Origin: a bacterium
GTDB taxonomy: Bacteria; Planctomycetota; UBA1135; UBA2386
Direction: 5' to 3'
NCBI GenBank assembly: GCA_030432695.1
Contig: JAUILN010000004.1
Coordinates: 186,001 to 250,000 of the forward strand
Length of the DNA stretch: 64,000 bases
In this document: one piece after another, positions 16,961 through 26,520 of the stretch
How the letters are laid out: every line of letters begins with the position of its first letter
Numbering within the stretch: the first letter of the stretch is position 1
Made by a program: the position numbers and the translations under genes
Notes under the pieces: model-generated
Told to the model about the DNA's origin: nothing
The model's input: the letters and a program-made list of their open reading frames with translations, nothing else
Database searches by the model: none

Positions 16961-19498
16961 TCAGTCCTTCTCCGTCCGGTGGACGGTGGCCCAGATGTGG
17001 CGGTGCTGGTCGAGGTGGCGGGGCTGGTGGCGGCCGAGTTCGAGGTCGAGCATCACGGTGGCGATCTCGCGCGGGCGCAGGGTCAGATGGATCGACGACC
17101 AGGGGAGGTCGGGTGGAGACCAGGCGGGGGGCGTGGCGTTGCCAACGGTCAGTTCCTCGAGGACGGCGCCGCGGAGATCGGTCTTCGCTGCTGACGCGCA
17201 CGCACCGGGCACCTGCACCACGACGTCCGTCGGCTCGCTGCCGTGGCCGACGAGACGGAGCACGAAGGGATTGCGCGTTGTGGGGCCGAACGGCCGCTGC
17301 AGCGCATCGAACGACTTCCGGGACTCGCGGAAGAAGGCTTCGATCGTGATCCCGTCGCTCCTCGCCGCGGCGAGCGAACCGAAGGTGACGGGGAACCCGG
17401 CGCGCTCGCGGGTACCCGCACGGACCCGCTCGTGGAGGACGAGCGCGCGCGCCCCGGCAGCGCGGCGGACCCGTTCGCCGTCGGTGATCCCCGGCGCATG
17501 GGGGACCAGCAGGACTTCGCTCCAGGCGTACTCCTCCCAGTGGCCCTCGTCCCAGGGGTCGTACGCGGTCACCACGACCTCGGCACCGCCATCGCGGGAG
17601 AACCAACCCTGACTGCCGTCGTGGATGCACAGCAGGCCGAAGTCCTCGGTCTCCAGGTCCACGAACGAGCGCGCGGTGAACGACCTGTCGACGTCCTCGA
17701 ACCACTGCTCCGAGGTCATCCAATCGCCGGTCGGGTACTTGCGCCGGTCCCTGCCCTGCGCATCGGCCCGGATGGGATGCACCGCATAGGGCGAGTCGGT
17801 CGTGTAGCCGACGGGGCTCGCGGTCTCGAGTTCGATCGACAGGCGGAGTGCGCCGCCGAAACCGCCGTCGGGCCGCGGAAGTTCGTCGACGATGGTCTCG
17901 AGCGAGATCGCGTCGTGCTCGGGCCGCAGCCGGACGTGCTGCACGATGCGTAGTCCCTCGCGCTGCCAGGTGATCCGGATCTTGTCCTCGCCACAGTGCA
18001 GCCCGAGCGCGACATCGGGCGCGCCGAGTTCGAGCGCTGCACCCTCTGCGCGTCCGGCCAGTCCGCCGATCGAGACCGGCACGGTCCCGGAGGCTCCCCG
18101 GACTTCACAGATCCGGCCGGTGACGCGGTCGACCTCGACGCTGAGGTCTCCGGCGGTGAGTCGGTAGCGGGCCGCGGTCTCGTCGACCGAGACCCGACTG
18201 CTCAGCACGGAGTCGGGATCGCCGCGCGCGATCACCCGCCAGCCGTACGCGGGGACCGACCGCGCGAGCCGTCCCGGACCCTCGTCGCCCCAGTCGTCCT
18301 GCGCCGCCGACTGCGGGACCAGGATGTCGCGCTCCCAGCCGAGGGGGTTGAACACCAAGAGCGAGTCCTCGGGCGGTGCCGCGACGTGCCGAGCGAGGTG
18401 CCGCAGTCCTCGATACAGCACGTCGGTCGCGAGGTACTGCGCGCGCTCGAACGACGCCTTCCCCACACTCCCACACAGCCCCTCGCACTCGTGGTTGTCG
18501 TGGTGCTGCGCCTGCAGCAGCTCCCGCCACGCCTCGTCCAGCTCCCAGCTCGGGTACACGTCCCACGACGCATACGGCCGCCCCAGCAATCCCAGGGTCG
18601 AACTCAGCGCCTCGGCCGCGAGGATCTTCGCCTCCGCGGCATCGCTGGCCCGCGGCACCTCGTCGGCGTTCTTGCCGAGCGTCATGCCGTGGAACACGTC
18701 GTCCATCGTGTAGCGACGCACCGGCGGCGCCGCGCCCCCGCCGAGCTTCGCGATCAGCTCGCCGAGCGTGCACGGCTCGACGTCGAACCGCTCGTCGGCG
18801 AACAGCTCCTTCAGCCGCGGCAGCAGCACCTCGCTCCGGCACATCCAGTCCGGCGACGGCATCAGCTCCAGCCATTGCACCAATGCCGGCCGTTCGGTCT
18901 CCAAGGCCAGCTCCAACTTGCCGTCGAAGTCCTCCGGCCATTGATGCAGGCACAGCGCGGTCTTCGCCACCGTCGGCAGACGCGTCCCGTCGCAGCCCTC
19001 CCAGAGCACCAGCGGCACGTCTTCCTCCGGCACCGTCGGCGTGTGCCAGGTCCATTGGAAGAACAGCGAGGCGCCGGTGAACCCACAGCCGGCCAGCATC
19101 TGCGGCAGCTGCGGGAAGCAGTCGAACTCCTCCTCCCAGAACGTCTTCGGCCACACCCCGAGCAGCCGCCGCACCGTCCGCGCGCCGAACACCCGTTGCC
19201 GCACGTTCGACTCGCCGCCGACGAACAGCCCGTAGGGCTGGCCGTAGCTGGCGCCGACCACCTCGATCGTGCCGGCCTGCACCGCATCCCGCAGCCGCTG
19301 CAGCGCCGCCGGGTCCTCGGCCGCGAGCTTCTCGTAGCCGACTCCGTCGAAGTTCACGTTGCCCTTCGCACCGACGGCCTTGCACAGCGCCAGCATGTCG
19401 TCGATCGAGTCTGGCAGGACCTGGTAGCCCCAGAGCCACTGCATGTCGACCCAGTGCATGTGGTTGCCGAAGGTGAAGGGGAGCGGGCGTGCGGTCAT
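16961..19498 (-). CDS. Glycoside hydrolase family 38-like alpha-mannosidase
   Basis: An 845-residue protein without a signal peptide, so probably cytoplasmic. The ATG at 19498 was chosen because the domain begins right there (FTFGNHMHWVDMQWLWGY). GH38 features follow: EVVGASYGQPYGLFVGGESN and WEEEFDCFPQLPQML, whose Asp near residue 126 aligns with the family nucleophile. A helical middle domain (DDVFHGMTLGKNADEVPR, LLQAQHHDNHECEGLCGS) and a large C-terminal beta-sandwich complete the usual order. The first histidine motif is divergent from the classical zinc-binding version, so activity on mannosides is likely but not certain. It forms an operon with the downstream oxidoreductase. Confidence 0.82.
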   Translation of the reverse strand: MTARPLPFTFGNHMHWVDMQWLWGYQVLPDSIDDMLALCKAVGAKGNVNFDGVGYEKLAAEDPAALQRLRDAVQAGTIEVVGASYGQPYGLFVGGESNVRQRVFGARTVRRLLGVWPKTFWEEEFDCFPQLPQMLAGCGFTGASLFFQWTWHTPTVPEEDVPLVLWEGCDGTRLPTVAKTALCLHQWPEDFDGKLELALETERPALVQWLELMPSPDWMCRSEVLLPRLKELFADERFDVEPCTLGELIAKLGGGAAPPVRRYTMDDVFHGMTLGKNADEVPRASDAAEAKILAAEALSSTLGLLGRPYASWDVYPSWELDEAWRELLQAQHHDNHECEGLCGSVGKASFERAQYLATDVLYRGLRHLARHVAAPPEDSLLVFNPLGWERDILVPQSAAQDDWGDEGPGRLARSVPAYGWRVIARGDPDSVLSSRVSVDETAARYRLTAGDLSVEVDRVTGRICEVRGASGTVPVSIGGLAGRAEGAALELGAPDVALGLHCGEDKIRITWQREGLRIVQHVRLRPEHDAISLETIVDELPRPDGGFGGALRLSIELETASPVGYTTDSPYAVHPIRADAQGRDRRKYPTGDWMTSEQWFEDVDRSFTARSFVDLETEDFGLLCIHDGSQGWFSRDGGAEVVVTAYDPWDEGHWEEYAWSEVLLVPHAPGITDGERVRRAAGARALVLHERVRAGTRERAGFPVTFGSLAAARSDGITIEAFFRESRKSFDALQRPFGPTTRNPFVLRLVGHGSEPTDVVVQVPGACASAAKTDLRGAVLEELTVGNATPPAWSPPDLPWSSIHLTLRPREIATVMLDLELGRHQPRHLDQHRHIWATVHRTEKD

Positions 19499-19642
19499 CG
19501 GCGCGGAACCTATCCGCTGACCGAGCCGGCCTCGGGCCCCGATCCGGCGATTCCCGGATTCGCCGGTCACGCGCTCGAGCCGCTGGCTTTCGGGATCCTG
19601 AGGCGCGTCGTGTGCGCGCCGTACAGGAAGACGGAATCCCCC

Positions 19643-22312
19643 ATGCTCAGCCGGTTCTCCACCTCGTCCCTGTGGGCCTGCGCGCTCACCACGTCCCTGC
19701 TCGTCGGCCAGCAGACGGTCGATCGTCCAGAGGTCCTCCGCCGGTCGCGCTACCCGGAACTCGTGACCGCGATCCCGGAGCAGCGCTTCGACCGACCGTT
19801 GACCGCGCGCTCCGCCGGCCTCTCGTTCGTTCCCAACCGCGGTCAGTTCGACCCGCGGGTCCACTTCCAGACCACCGGCGGCAGCGGCGAGGCCTGGCTG
19901 CACGACCGCGGCTTCACGATGCGTCATGCCCGGCACGACCTGCACGGCAGCCGGGGGGTGGTCACGCGGTACCGCTTCGAGGGTGCTGCCCTGGCTGAAG
20001 GCATTCCTGCCGACGCCCTTCCCGGCCGTCACCACTACCTCCTCGGGTCGGATGCAACCGCCTGGCGGCAGAACGTGCCGATCTTCGCAACCGTCCGCTA
20101 CCCCGCGGTCTGGCCCGGCGTCGATGTGGTGTTCCGCGAAGACCACGGCTCGCTCCGCTACGACCTGGAGTGCAGCGATCCGTCCGATCTCGCCCGTGTG
20201 GTGATCCGCGTCGAAGGCGCGGAGGCGCTCCGGCTCGCGGCAGACGGTTCCCTGGTCGTCGAGGGTGAGTTCACCGACTGGTGGCACTCACGTCCCGAGG
20301 CCTGGTCGGTCGACGCGAATGGCGCGCGCTCTGCCGTCGACGTCGCTTTCCGGATCCTCGACGGCGCGCGCTTCGGCTTCGAGTGCACGTCGCAGACCAC
20401 CGCCGGCCGGCTGGTCGTCGACCCGACGATCCGGCAGTCGACGTATGCCGGTGGCTCCGGTGACGAGAACACCCACGAGGTGCGTCGTCTCGCCAACGGC
20501 GACCTGCTGATGACCGGTCGCACCGCGTCGGCCGACTTCCCGACCTCGGTGGGCGGGTTCCAACGCACCTCCGGAGGCGGCGCCTGGGATGCGGTCGTCA
20601 CCCGCTTCGACCTGAACCGCAGCGGAGCTGCTCAGCTGCAGTTCGCGACCTTCGTGGGTGGCTCGGGCGAGGACATGTTCATCGACTGCGAGGAGGCACC
20701 GGACGGCCGGCTATGGATGTGCGGTATGAGCGACTCGGCGGACTTCCCGACCACCTCGGGCGTCTACGGCCGGTTCCGCTTCGGAATGCGCGACGCGGTC
20801 CTGGTCGCTCTCGATGCGACCGGCGCGAGCTTGCTCCACGGCAGCTACTTCGGTGGAACGGTTGCGGCCGGTCCCGCTGGAGAGGCCAACACCTGGGCGA
20901 GCGATCTCATCGTGGGGGCGGACAGCACCACGATCCTGCTCGGTGGCCATACCGAGTGCTCCGACCTGCCGATGCTCGGTGGCTTCCAGTCGGTATTCGC
21001 GGGTGGCCAGGAAGGCTGGCTGGCACGCTTCGACACCGTGCAGACCAACCAGTCGGAGTTGGTCTGGAGCACCTTCCTCGGTGGTAGCGGCGACGAGGGC
21101 TACTGGGGCGATGGCGCGCGCCCGTTCGACCTCAACGACCTGAGCCTGCTCGTCGACGCGCAGGGCGTTCTGACGGTCGCGACCCAGACGAACTCGCCCG
21201 ACTTCCCGGTCACGCCGGGCAGCTACCAGACCGCGCTTCCCGGGAGTACCGCGATGGGCAGCTCATCCGGCGTAGTGGTCTCGATCGACCCCGCGTTGCC
21301 GCCCGCGCAGCAGCTGCTCTGGGGCACCTACCTCGGCGGGCCGGGCCCGATCAGCGGCGAGGTCTTCTACAGTCTGGTCGCGGCTCCGGACGGGACCTTC
21401 TGGCTCGCGGGCATCTCCTACGACCCGTCGTTCCAGACCACGCCGGGAGCCTTCGAGCCGGTCGCTCCGAACCACGTGGGGGACGGTTCTCACGACGGCC
21501 TGCTGATCAACTTGTCCGGTGACGGTTCGTCGGTGCTCTACGCCAGCTACCTGGGTGGATCCGAATCGGCAACCGGCCTCGACATCGACCTCGAGGCGGG
21601 CGGCACCATCGTCGGCGGCGGCTTCACCTTCGGCTACGTCCCGACCACGGTGCTCTGCCAGTTCCCGAACCGGCTCAGCAGTCCTGCACCCGACGCGTTC
21701 ACCGTGCGCATCCGACCCGAGGCGCGGGGGCGCGCCGACCTGGTCTACTGCTCCTACCTGGGTGGAACCGGCGGGGAAGCGCTGTTCGGAGTGGATGCTC
21801 ATGGTGGTGACAATGGTGCGGTGGCGTTCTGCGGGGTCGCTGCCTCCGTCGACTTCCCGGTCAGCAACACCGCGTTCCAGACGGTGAAGGCCGGTGGCCC
21901 CCGTGATGGCTGGATCGCCGAACTCGATTTGCTGCCGCAGTCGATCTCGCGGGTTGCTGCGGCCAATGCCTGCGCCGCAGAGCAGTTCCTGTCGATCGCC
22001 GGCGGTCCGAGCAAGAGTGCCGGCGCCTTCGGCCTGCTGGTGCACGGTGTCGATTCGCAGACCATGGTGGTGTTCGCGGTCGGCACACGGGCGAGCAGTC
22101 CCCTGCCCTTGCTCAACATCGAGCTCGCGGTCACGCCGGTGTTCGACGTGGTGGTCACCGCGGATACTGCCGGGCTCGCGCAGCTGACGGTGCCGGTCGC
22201 ACCATCGACTCCGAGTGGCTTCACGCTGGCGTTGCAGGCGATCTCCATCGGGCAGAACGGCTGCGCGCCACTGCGCTCCGCCGGCGCCCTGGAATTCACG
22301 ATCCGTCCGTGA
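19643..22312 (+). CDS. Secreted SBBP-repeat beta-propeller protein
   Basis: An 889-residue exported protein. The ATG at 19643 gives a signal peptide (MLSRFSTSSLWACALTTSLL ending VGQ); the longer open frame upstream is antisense to the mannosidase. Residues about 60-260 form the N-terminal domain common to SBBP proteins (LSFVPNRGQFDPRVHFQTTG, ATVRYPAVWPGVDVVFRED, LRYDLECSDPSDLARVVIR). Then come seven or more beta-propeller repeats of the SBBP type (YAGGSGDENTHEV, FATFVGGSGEDMF, TASADFPTSVGGFQ, NSPDFPVTPGSYQT, YCSYLGGTGGEALFG). A C-terminal region (residues about 770-889) resembles the terminal modules of other secreted proteins here. Function is unknown; probably cell-surface or adhesive. Confidence 0.88.
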   Translation: MLSRFSTSSLWACALTTSLLVGQQTVDRPEVLRRSRYPELVTAIPEQRFDRPLTARSAGLSFVPNRGQFDPRVHFQTTGGSGEAWLHDRGFTMRHARHDLHGSRGVVTRYRFEGAALAEGIPADALPGRHHYLLGSDATAWRQNVPIFATVRYPAVWPGVDVVFREDHGSLRYDLECSDPSDLARVVIRVEGAEALRLAADGSLVVEGEFTDWWHSRPEAWSVDANGARSAVDVAFRILDGARFGFECTSQTTAGRLVVDPTIRQSTYAGGSGDENTHEVRRLANGDLLMTGRTASADFPTSVGGFQRTSGGGAWDAVVTRFDLNRSGAAQLQFATFVGGSGEDMFIDCEEAPDGRLWMCGMSDSADFPTTSGVYGRFRFGMRDAVLVALDATGASLLHGSYFGGTVAAGPAGEANTWASDLIVGADSTTILLGGHTECSDLPMLGGFQSVFAGGQEGWLARFDTVQTNQSELVWSTFLGGSGDEGYWGDGARPFDLNDLSLLVDAQGVLTVATQTNSPDFPVTPGSYQTALPGSTAMGSSSGVVVSIDPALPPAQQLLWGTYLGGPGPISGEVFYSLVAAPDGTFWLAGISYDPSFQTTPGAFEPVAPNHVGDGSHDGLLINLSGDGSSVLYASYLGGSESATGLDIDLEAGGTIVGGGFTFGYVPTTVLCQFPNRLSSPAPDAFTVRIRPEARGRADLVYCSYLGGTGGEALFGVDAHGGDNGAVAFCGVAASVDFPVSNTAFQTVKAGGPRDGWIAELDLLPQSISRVAAANACAAEQFLSIAGGPSKSAGAFGLLVHGVDSQTMVVFAVGTRASSPLPLLNIELAVTPVFDVVVTADTAGLAQLTVPVAPSTPSGFTLALQAISIGQNGCAPLRSAGALEFTIRP

Positions 22313-22318
22313 CGGCCT

Positions 22319-22906
22319 TCAACCTTGCTCGCGGTGGTAGCGCAGGTCGTAGAGCGTGCCGAGTCGTGCGACCGCCCGCTTCAGCCGCTGTCGACTCATC
22401 TCGAGGGTGATGCCGAGCTGCTCGGCGATCTCCACATGGCTCAGTCCGAGGATCTTCGCCAGTGTGAGGATCTCGCGCTGTTCGTCGGGGAGTTCGTCGA
22501 GCAGGGCCTCGATGCGGTCGCGCTCCTCGGCGATCACTGCCGCGTCGACCGGCGAGGACAGGCTGCCGGCGACGATCTGCGAGACCCGGAGGTCTTCCTC
22601 GCCTCGTTCGCGGCGGACGTCGCGTCGCGCCTGCGCATGGAAGCGCCGCTTGGAGCCGAGCTTCATCGCGGCGGCCTGGCTGAGCCACGCGCAGAAGGCA
22701 GCCGGTCCGCGGTACTCGAATCTGTCGCGCGCCTCGAGGACCTCGCGACACACCGACTGGACGAGGTCGGAGGTCGACTCCCGGGCCCGGAAAGCGGGGC
22801 CCATCCGGGCTCGCAGGCAGGCGCGGATGTGTGGCAGGTGCGCCACCAGCAACTCCTCGATGTCCGGAGTCCGTTCCGAACCTGCTGGGTCGACAGCTTC
22901 TCCCAT
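22319..22906 (-). CDS. ECF-type RNA polymerase sigma factor
   Basis: A 195-residue sigma-70-family factor. Region 2 is seen at about residues 45-90 (DLVQSVCREVLEARDRFEYR, FCAWLSQAAAMKLGSKRRF). Region 4 lies at about 145-190 (LPDEQREILTLAKILGLSHV, EIAEQLGITLEMSRQRLKR). The start at 22906 (MGEAVDPAGSERTPDIEELL) is preferred; an ATG at 22963 would overlap the divergent kinase gene. In planctomycetes such factors are often paired with Ser/Thr kinases and probably controlled by them; here the kinase starts 44 bases away on the other strand. No anti-sigma gene is seen. Confidence 0.92.
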   Translation of the reverse strand: MGEAVDPAGSERTPDIEELLVAHLPHIRACLRARMGPAFRARESTSDLVQSVCREVLEARDRFEYRGPAAFCAWLSQAAAMKLGSKRRFHAQARRDVRRERGEEDLRVSQIVAGSLSSPVDAAVIAEERDRIEALLDELPDEQREILTLAKILGLSHVEIAEQLGITLEMSRQRLKRAVARLGTLYDLRYHREQG

Positions 22907-22950
22907 GGCGGGGAGCGTAACCTGCCGACTTCGGGAAAGGGTGACGCAGG

Positions 22951-25900
22951 ATGATGGACCCATACCACAACGGTCGCGGTAGCGCGGACCTCGGACGTCT
23001 CATCGAGTTGCTGGTCGAGGAGGTTCTGGATGCCCCCGACGGCGAGCAGGCCGCGAAGCTGGAGGACGTCTGCCGCGCCCATCCCGAGCACGCCGGGCGG
23101 TTGCGCCGGATCTGCGCCTGGATCGGCGAGATCGACGAGGCCGAGGCACCCTGGACCGCGGCCGCCGAACCCGGCGCCGCACCGAGCGAGATCGGGGGCT
23201 ACCGGCTGGTCGAGCTGATCGGCCGAGGTGGCATGGGGCTCGTCTACCGCGCGGTCCGGCCCGGCCTCGACGACCGTGCGTTCGCGCTGAAGACGATCCG
23301 GCCGGAACTCGTGGAGAGCGCCGCGACCCGGCAACGGTTCGTCCGCGAGGCGCGGCTCGCGAGCCGGCTCGAGCATCCGCAGGTCTGTGGCGTGCTCGAC
23401 GTCGGGGAGGACCGCAGCAATGCCTGGCTGGTGATGCCCTTCGTCGAGGGACGACCGCTCAGCGACGCGATCGAGGCCGCAACCCGGGCGCAGCAGGACG
23501 GTGACCCGCGGGCGTTGCCGCGGATCGGCCCTGCCGACGACGCGCCGCTGCGCGCGCTGGTCAAGGCATTCGCGCTGCTCGCCCGCGGCGTCGCACACGC
23601 CCACGAGCGCCGCCTGCTGCACCGGGACGTCAAGCCGTCGAACATCTTGGTGCGGCCCGACGGCGCGCCGGTGCTGCTCGACTTCGGGCTGGCTCGCGAC
23701 ACCGAGGATGCGCTGCGGCTGACGGTCAGCCAGGACCAGGTCGGCACGCCGGCCTACATGGCCCCGGAGCAGGCGGAGTCGCGGCGCGACCTCGACGAGC
23801 GTGTCGACGTCTACGGCCTCGGCGTGACCTTGTACGAGTGCCTGACGCTCCAGCTGCCGCACGCGGGTTCGTCGCGCGACGAGATGCTCCGGCGGATACT
23901 GCGGGACCCGGCACCGGATCCGCGGCGCCACCGTCCGTGGATCCCGGAGTCGCTGGCGCTGATCGTCCGTGGTGCCATGGCGCGGGAGCGGCAGCATCGT
24001 TACCGGGGGGCAGCCGAGTTGGCGGCGGACCTCACGCGGTTCCTGGAGCACCGGCCGATCCTGATCCGCCGGCCGAAGCTGACGAGCCAGGTCGTCTGCT
24101 GGGCGCGTCGCAACCCGTGGCCAGCGGCGATGCTGCTGTTGCTCAGCGTGGCACTGTTGTCGGTCTCGCTGCTCGCGGTCCAGTGGCTGCGCGCAGAGCG
24201 ACTCGCGCTGCACGAGAGTCTGCTGACGGCCGTGGAGGTCGAACGCCATCCGTGGCGCCGCGTGCGGACCGCGATCGCGGCCTTCGAGATCGGCTCCGGC
24301 GAGGAGTCGCTCGGCGCGATGGTCCGGGCTGCCGCGGATCAGTACCTGCTCGCCGAGCTGGAGCCGACTCTTCCGGACCGATTCCTGATCGGCGACGGGC
24401 TCGCCGTGTGGAGCGAAGTGGCCGAGCGGTTCGTGGTGGTCGAGCACAAGACGCTGCGCTTCTGTGGTCGGGATGGCCAAGACCTGGGCTCACTCGACAC
24501 CGGAGCGAACGTGCAGGCATCGGCCACGGTCCGGCACGCCGGGGAGGATCGGATCCTGCTCGCCTGTCACGATGGAGTGCTCCGCGAGTGGTCTTCCGGC
24601 ACTGGCGAGGTGACGGCGCTCGCCGAGGACCTGCCATGCGACGAGCACGCCGCGCGCAACATCTACACCTCTGCGGTCTCGCCGGATGGCGATTGCGTGC
24701 TGTTCGGATTCCGCTCCGGAGCCGCCTACGAGTGGGATGTTCGTCGCGGAGTCGGTCGGTCGTGGGCCCATGACGCGGGAAGCGGTCTCTGGGAGGTCCG
24801 GAGCTGCGTCTACCTGCAGGACGGCACGCCGGTTACCGGAGCCCTCGACCGGCGTGACGAAGCGGTCTGCTCGATTCGAATCGGCCGCGGAGCCGAGGGC
24901 TACGTGGTCCCGACCGAGCAGCTGGTCACGGCCGTCACCGAGATGGGCGGGGAGGTATCTTGTGTCGACGAATCGGGAACGTGCTGGCGACTGGATCGCG
25001 GCCTGCGTCGCCTGGAGCGGACGGGCGAGATCGGACCGGTCACTTCGAAGATCACGCGTCCGGGGTTCTCGGTCCTGGGTGGTGCGAGCGGGAGTGTCCG
25101 GGCGTCGCCGCCCTTCGGAGCGGTGCATGGTGCACCGATTCCGCTTCACGAAGGCGCGGTATCAGCCCTCGCCGAGGTAAGCGGTTTGGGCTGGCTGGTA
25201 AGCGGCGGCGAGGACCGGTCCCTCGTGGTATGGACCGCCGACGGGAGCCTGTCGCCGCGACGCTTCACCGGCCTGCCATCGAGCGCTCGCGCCATCGCTT
25301 CGACGCACGACGGGCAGCAGCTCGCGGTCCAGTGCAGCAATGGCACGATCCAGATCTGGCGACTCGACGAGCCCGTGATGGGGCTGCGGGCCGAATCCTG
25401 TGCGGCGGTCCAGGACTTCTTCGTGGCCGCCGAGCACCGGCTGTGGTTCGCCTCCCGCGACGCTGCGTTGCGGCTCGGGAGACTGGGAGCGCTGGGCACG
25501 ACCCGGTGCGGAGGTGCGGGACCCGGCCTGTTCCTGCACCGCATCTGGCCCTTGGAGCAACGCATCGTCGTCGGGATTCGGGGCGGGCTCGCGCTGTTCG
25601 ATCGCGTGGACGGCCGGCTGTTGGCGGCGACCGGTCGCCGTGCCACGCAGGGAGTCCTGGCGGTGCGGCCATGGCCCGCAGGGGGAGACGGAGATCTCGT
25701 TGCCGTGCTGCTCGGCGGCTCCGTGGAGTTGCCCGCGCTCGGTCTGTTCCGGCGTGTCGGCGACCGCTACGAACTCGAGCGCCGGTCGGTCGGTGCGGAG
25801 TACGTCTGGCAGCGACAGAGTCCGTACTGGGTCTCTGCGAGCATCTCGCCGGATAAACGATGGGCTGCGGTGGGTTGCGGGGACGGCCACGTCGAGTTCC

Positions 25901-26361
25901 TCGACCTGGAGGCTCTCGACCCGACGCCGCTTCGAGGGCCAGGGTTGCCGCTGCGTGAGAACCTGGGAGCCGGGTCGGTGGACTGTGTCGATTGGGGCGA
26001 CGGGCCGCGGCCTCGCCTTGCCGCTGGCACCAGCGATGGTGTGGTGCTGGTGTGGGAACGGAGCGGTCCGGACTGGTGGCAACTCCTGCATCGTGTCGAG
26101 GTCGGGGCTGCGGTGACTTCGATCCAATGGTCGGCCTCGAGTGCGGCCCTCGGCGCGACCACGGTGGGCGGGCGGGTCCTGGTCTTCGACCGCGAGGCGC
26201 GCTCGCGGCTTCGCTTCGGCTTCGGGCGGGCCGTCTACCGCTGCCGCTTCCATGACGACGACCGGCGGCTGGCCTTTTCGACCCACGACGGGCGGATCTT
26301 GTCGATCCCCCTCGAGGAAGAACTGCTGCTCACCGAACTCCGCGCGACCCTGCCGCGGTGA
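22951..26361 (+). CDS. Ser/Thr protein kinase with WD40-like sensor domain
   Basis: A 1136-residue membrane kinase. The Hanks-type kinase domain at about residues 84-355 is complete: glycine loop GRGGMG (91-96), catalytic Lys in FALKTI (114), HRDVKPSN (224-231), DFG (244-246) and APE in YMAPEQAE. A single membrane helix follows at about 389-412 (AAMLLLLSVALLSVSLLAV). The outer 700 residues look like WD40/quinoprotein beta-propeller repeats (ALAEVSGLGWLVSGGEDRSL, VAVLLGGSVELPALG, RLAAGTSDGVVLVWERS), so it is a receptor-like kinase sensing something outside or in the periplasm. It is divergent from the ECF sigma factor, its likely signalling partner. Confidence 0.93.
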   Translation: MMDPYHNGRGSADLGRLIELLVEEVLDAPDGEQAAKLEDVCRAHPEHAGRLRRICAWIGEIDEAEAPWTAAAEPGAAPSEIGGYRLVELIGRGGMGLVYRAVRPGLDDRAFALKTIRPELVESAATRQRFVREARLASRLEHPQVCGVLDVGEDRSNAWLVMPFVEGRPLSDAIEAATRAQQDGDPRALPRIGPADDAPLRALVKAFALLARGVAHAHERRLLHRDVKPSNILVRPDGAPVLLDFGLARDTEDALRLTVSQDQVGTPAYMAPEQAESRRDLDERVDVYGLGVTLYECLTLQLPHAGSSRDEMLRRILRDPAPDPRRHRPWIPESLALIVRGAMARERQHRYRGAAELAADLTRFLEHRPILIRRPKLTSQVVCWARRNPWPAAMLLLLSVALLSVSLLAVQWLRAERLALHESLLTAVEVERHPWRRVRTAIAAFEIGSGEESLGAMVRAAADQYLLAELEPTLPDRFLIGDGLAVWSEVAERFVVVEHKTLRFCGRDGQDLGSLDTGANVQASATVRHAGEDRILLACHDGVLREWSSGTGEVTALAEDLPCDEHAARNIYTSAVSPDGDCVLFGFRSGAAYEWDVRRGVGRSWAHDAGSGLWEVRSCVYLQDGTPVTGALDRRDEAVCSIRIGRGAEGYVVPTEQLVTAVTEMGGEVSCVDESGTCWRLDRGLRRLERTGEIGPVTSKITRPGFSVLGGASGSVRASPPFGAVHGAPIPLHEGAVSALAEVSGLGWLVSGGEDRSLVVWTADGSLSPRRFTGLPSSARAIASTHDGQQLAVQCSNGTIQIWRLDEPVMGLRAESCAAVQDFFVAAEHRLWFASRDAALRLGRLGALGTTRCGGAGPGLFLHRIWPLEQRIVVGIRGGLALFDRVDGRLLAATGRRATQGVLAVRPWPAGGDGDLVAVLLGGSVELPALGLFRRVGDRYELERRSVGAEYVWQRQSPYWVSASISPDKRWAAVGCGDGHVEFLDLEALDPTPLRGPGLPLRENLGAGSVDCVDWGDGPRPRLAAGTSDGVVLVWERSGPDWWQLLHRVEVGAAVTSIQWSASSAALGATTVGGRVLVFDREARSRLRFGFGRAVYRCRFHDDDRRLAFSTHDGRILSIPLEEELLLTELRATLPR

Positions 26362-26520
26362 GAGCAGAGTTTCGCCTCCGAGGCCCGCGAGCATCGGGCG
26401 CGCGTAGCGTCGAGACACGATGCGCGGCGGAACCACTGCCGATTGGAGCCGGGACTCGCTCGATCGGTGCGTGGTGACCGCGTACTTCCGGTTCCCGCCG
26501 AGGGTTCGCGGAGCTTCCCG

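Noticed and set aside
17996..19642. N-terminal extension of the SBBP protein
   Set aside because: This part lies opposite the mannosidase gene and lacks a signal peptide; the signal at 19643 marks the true start.
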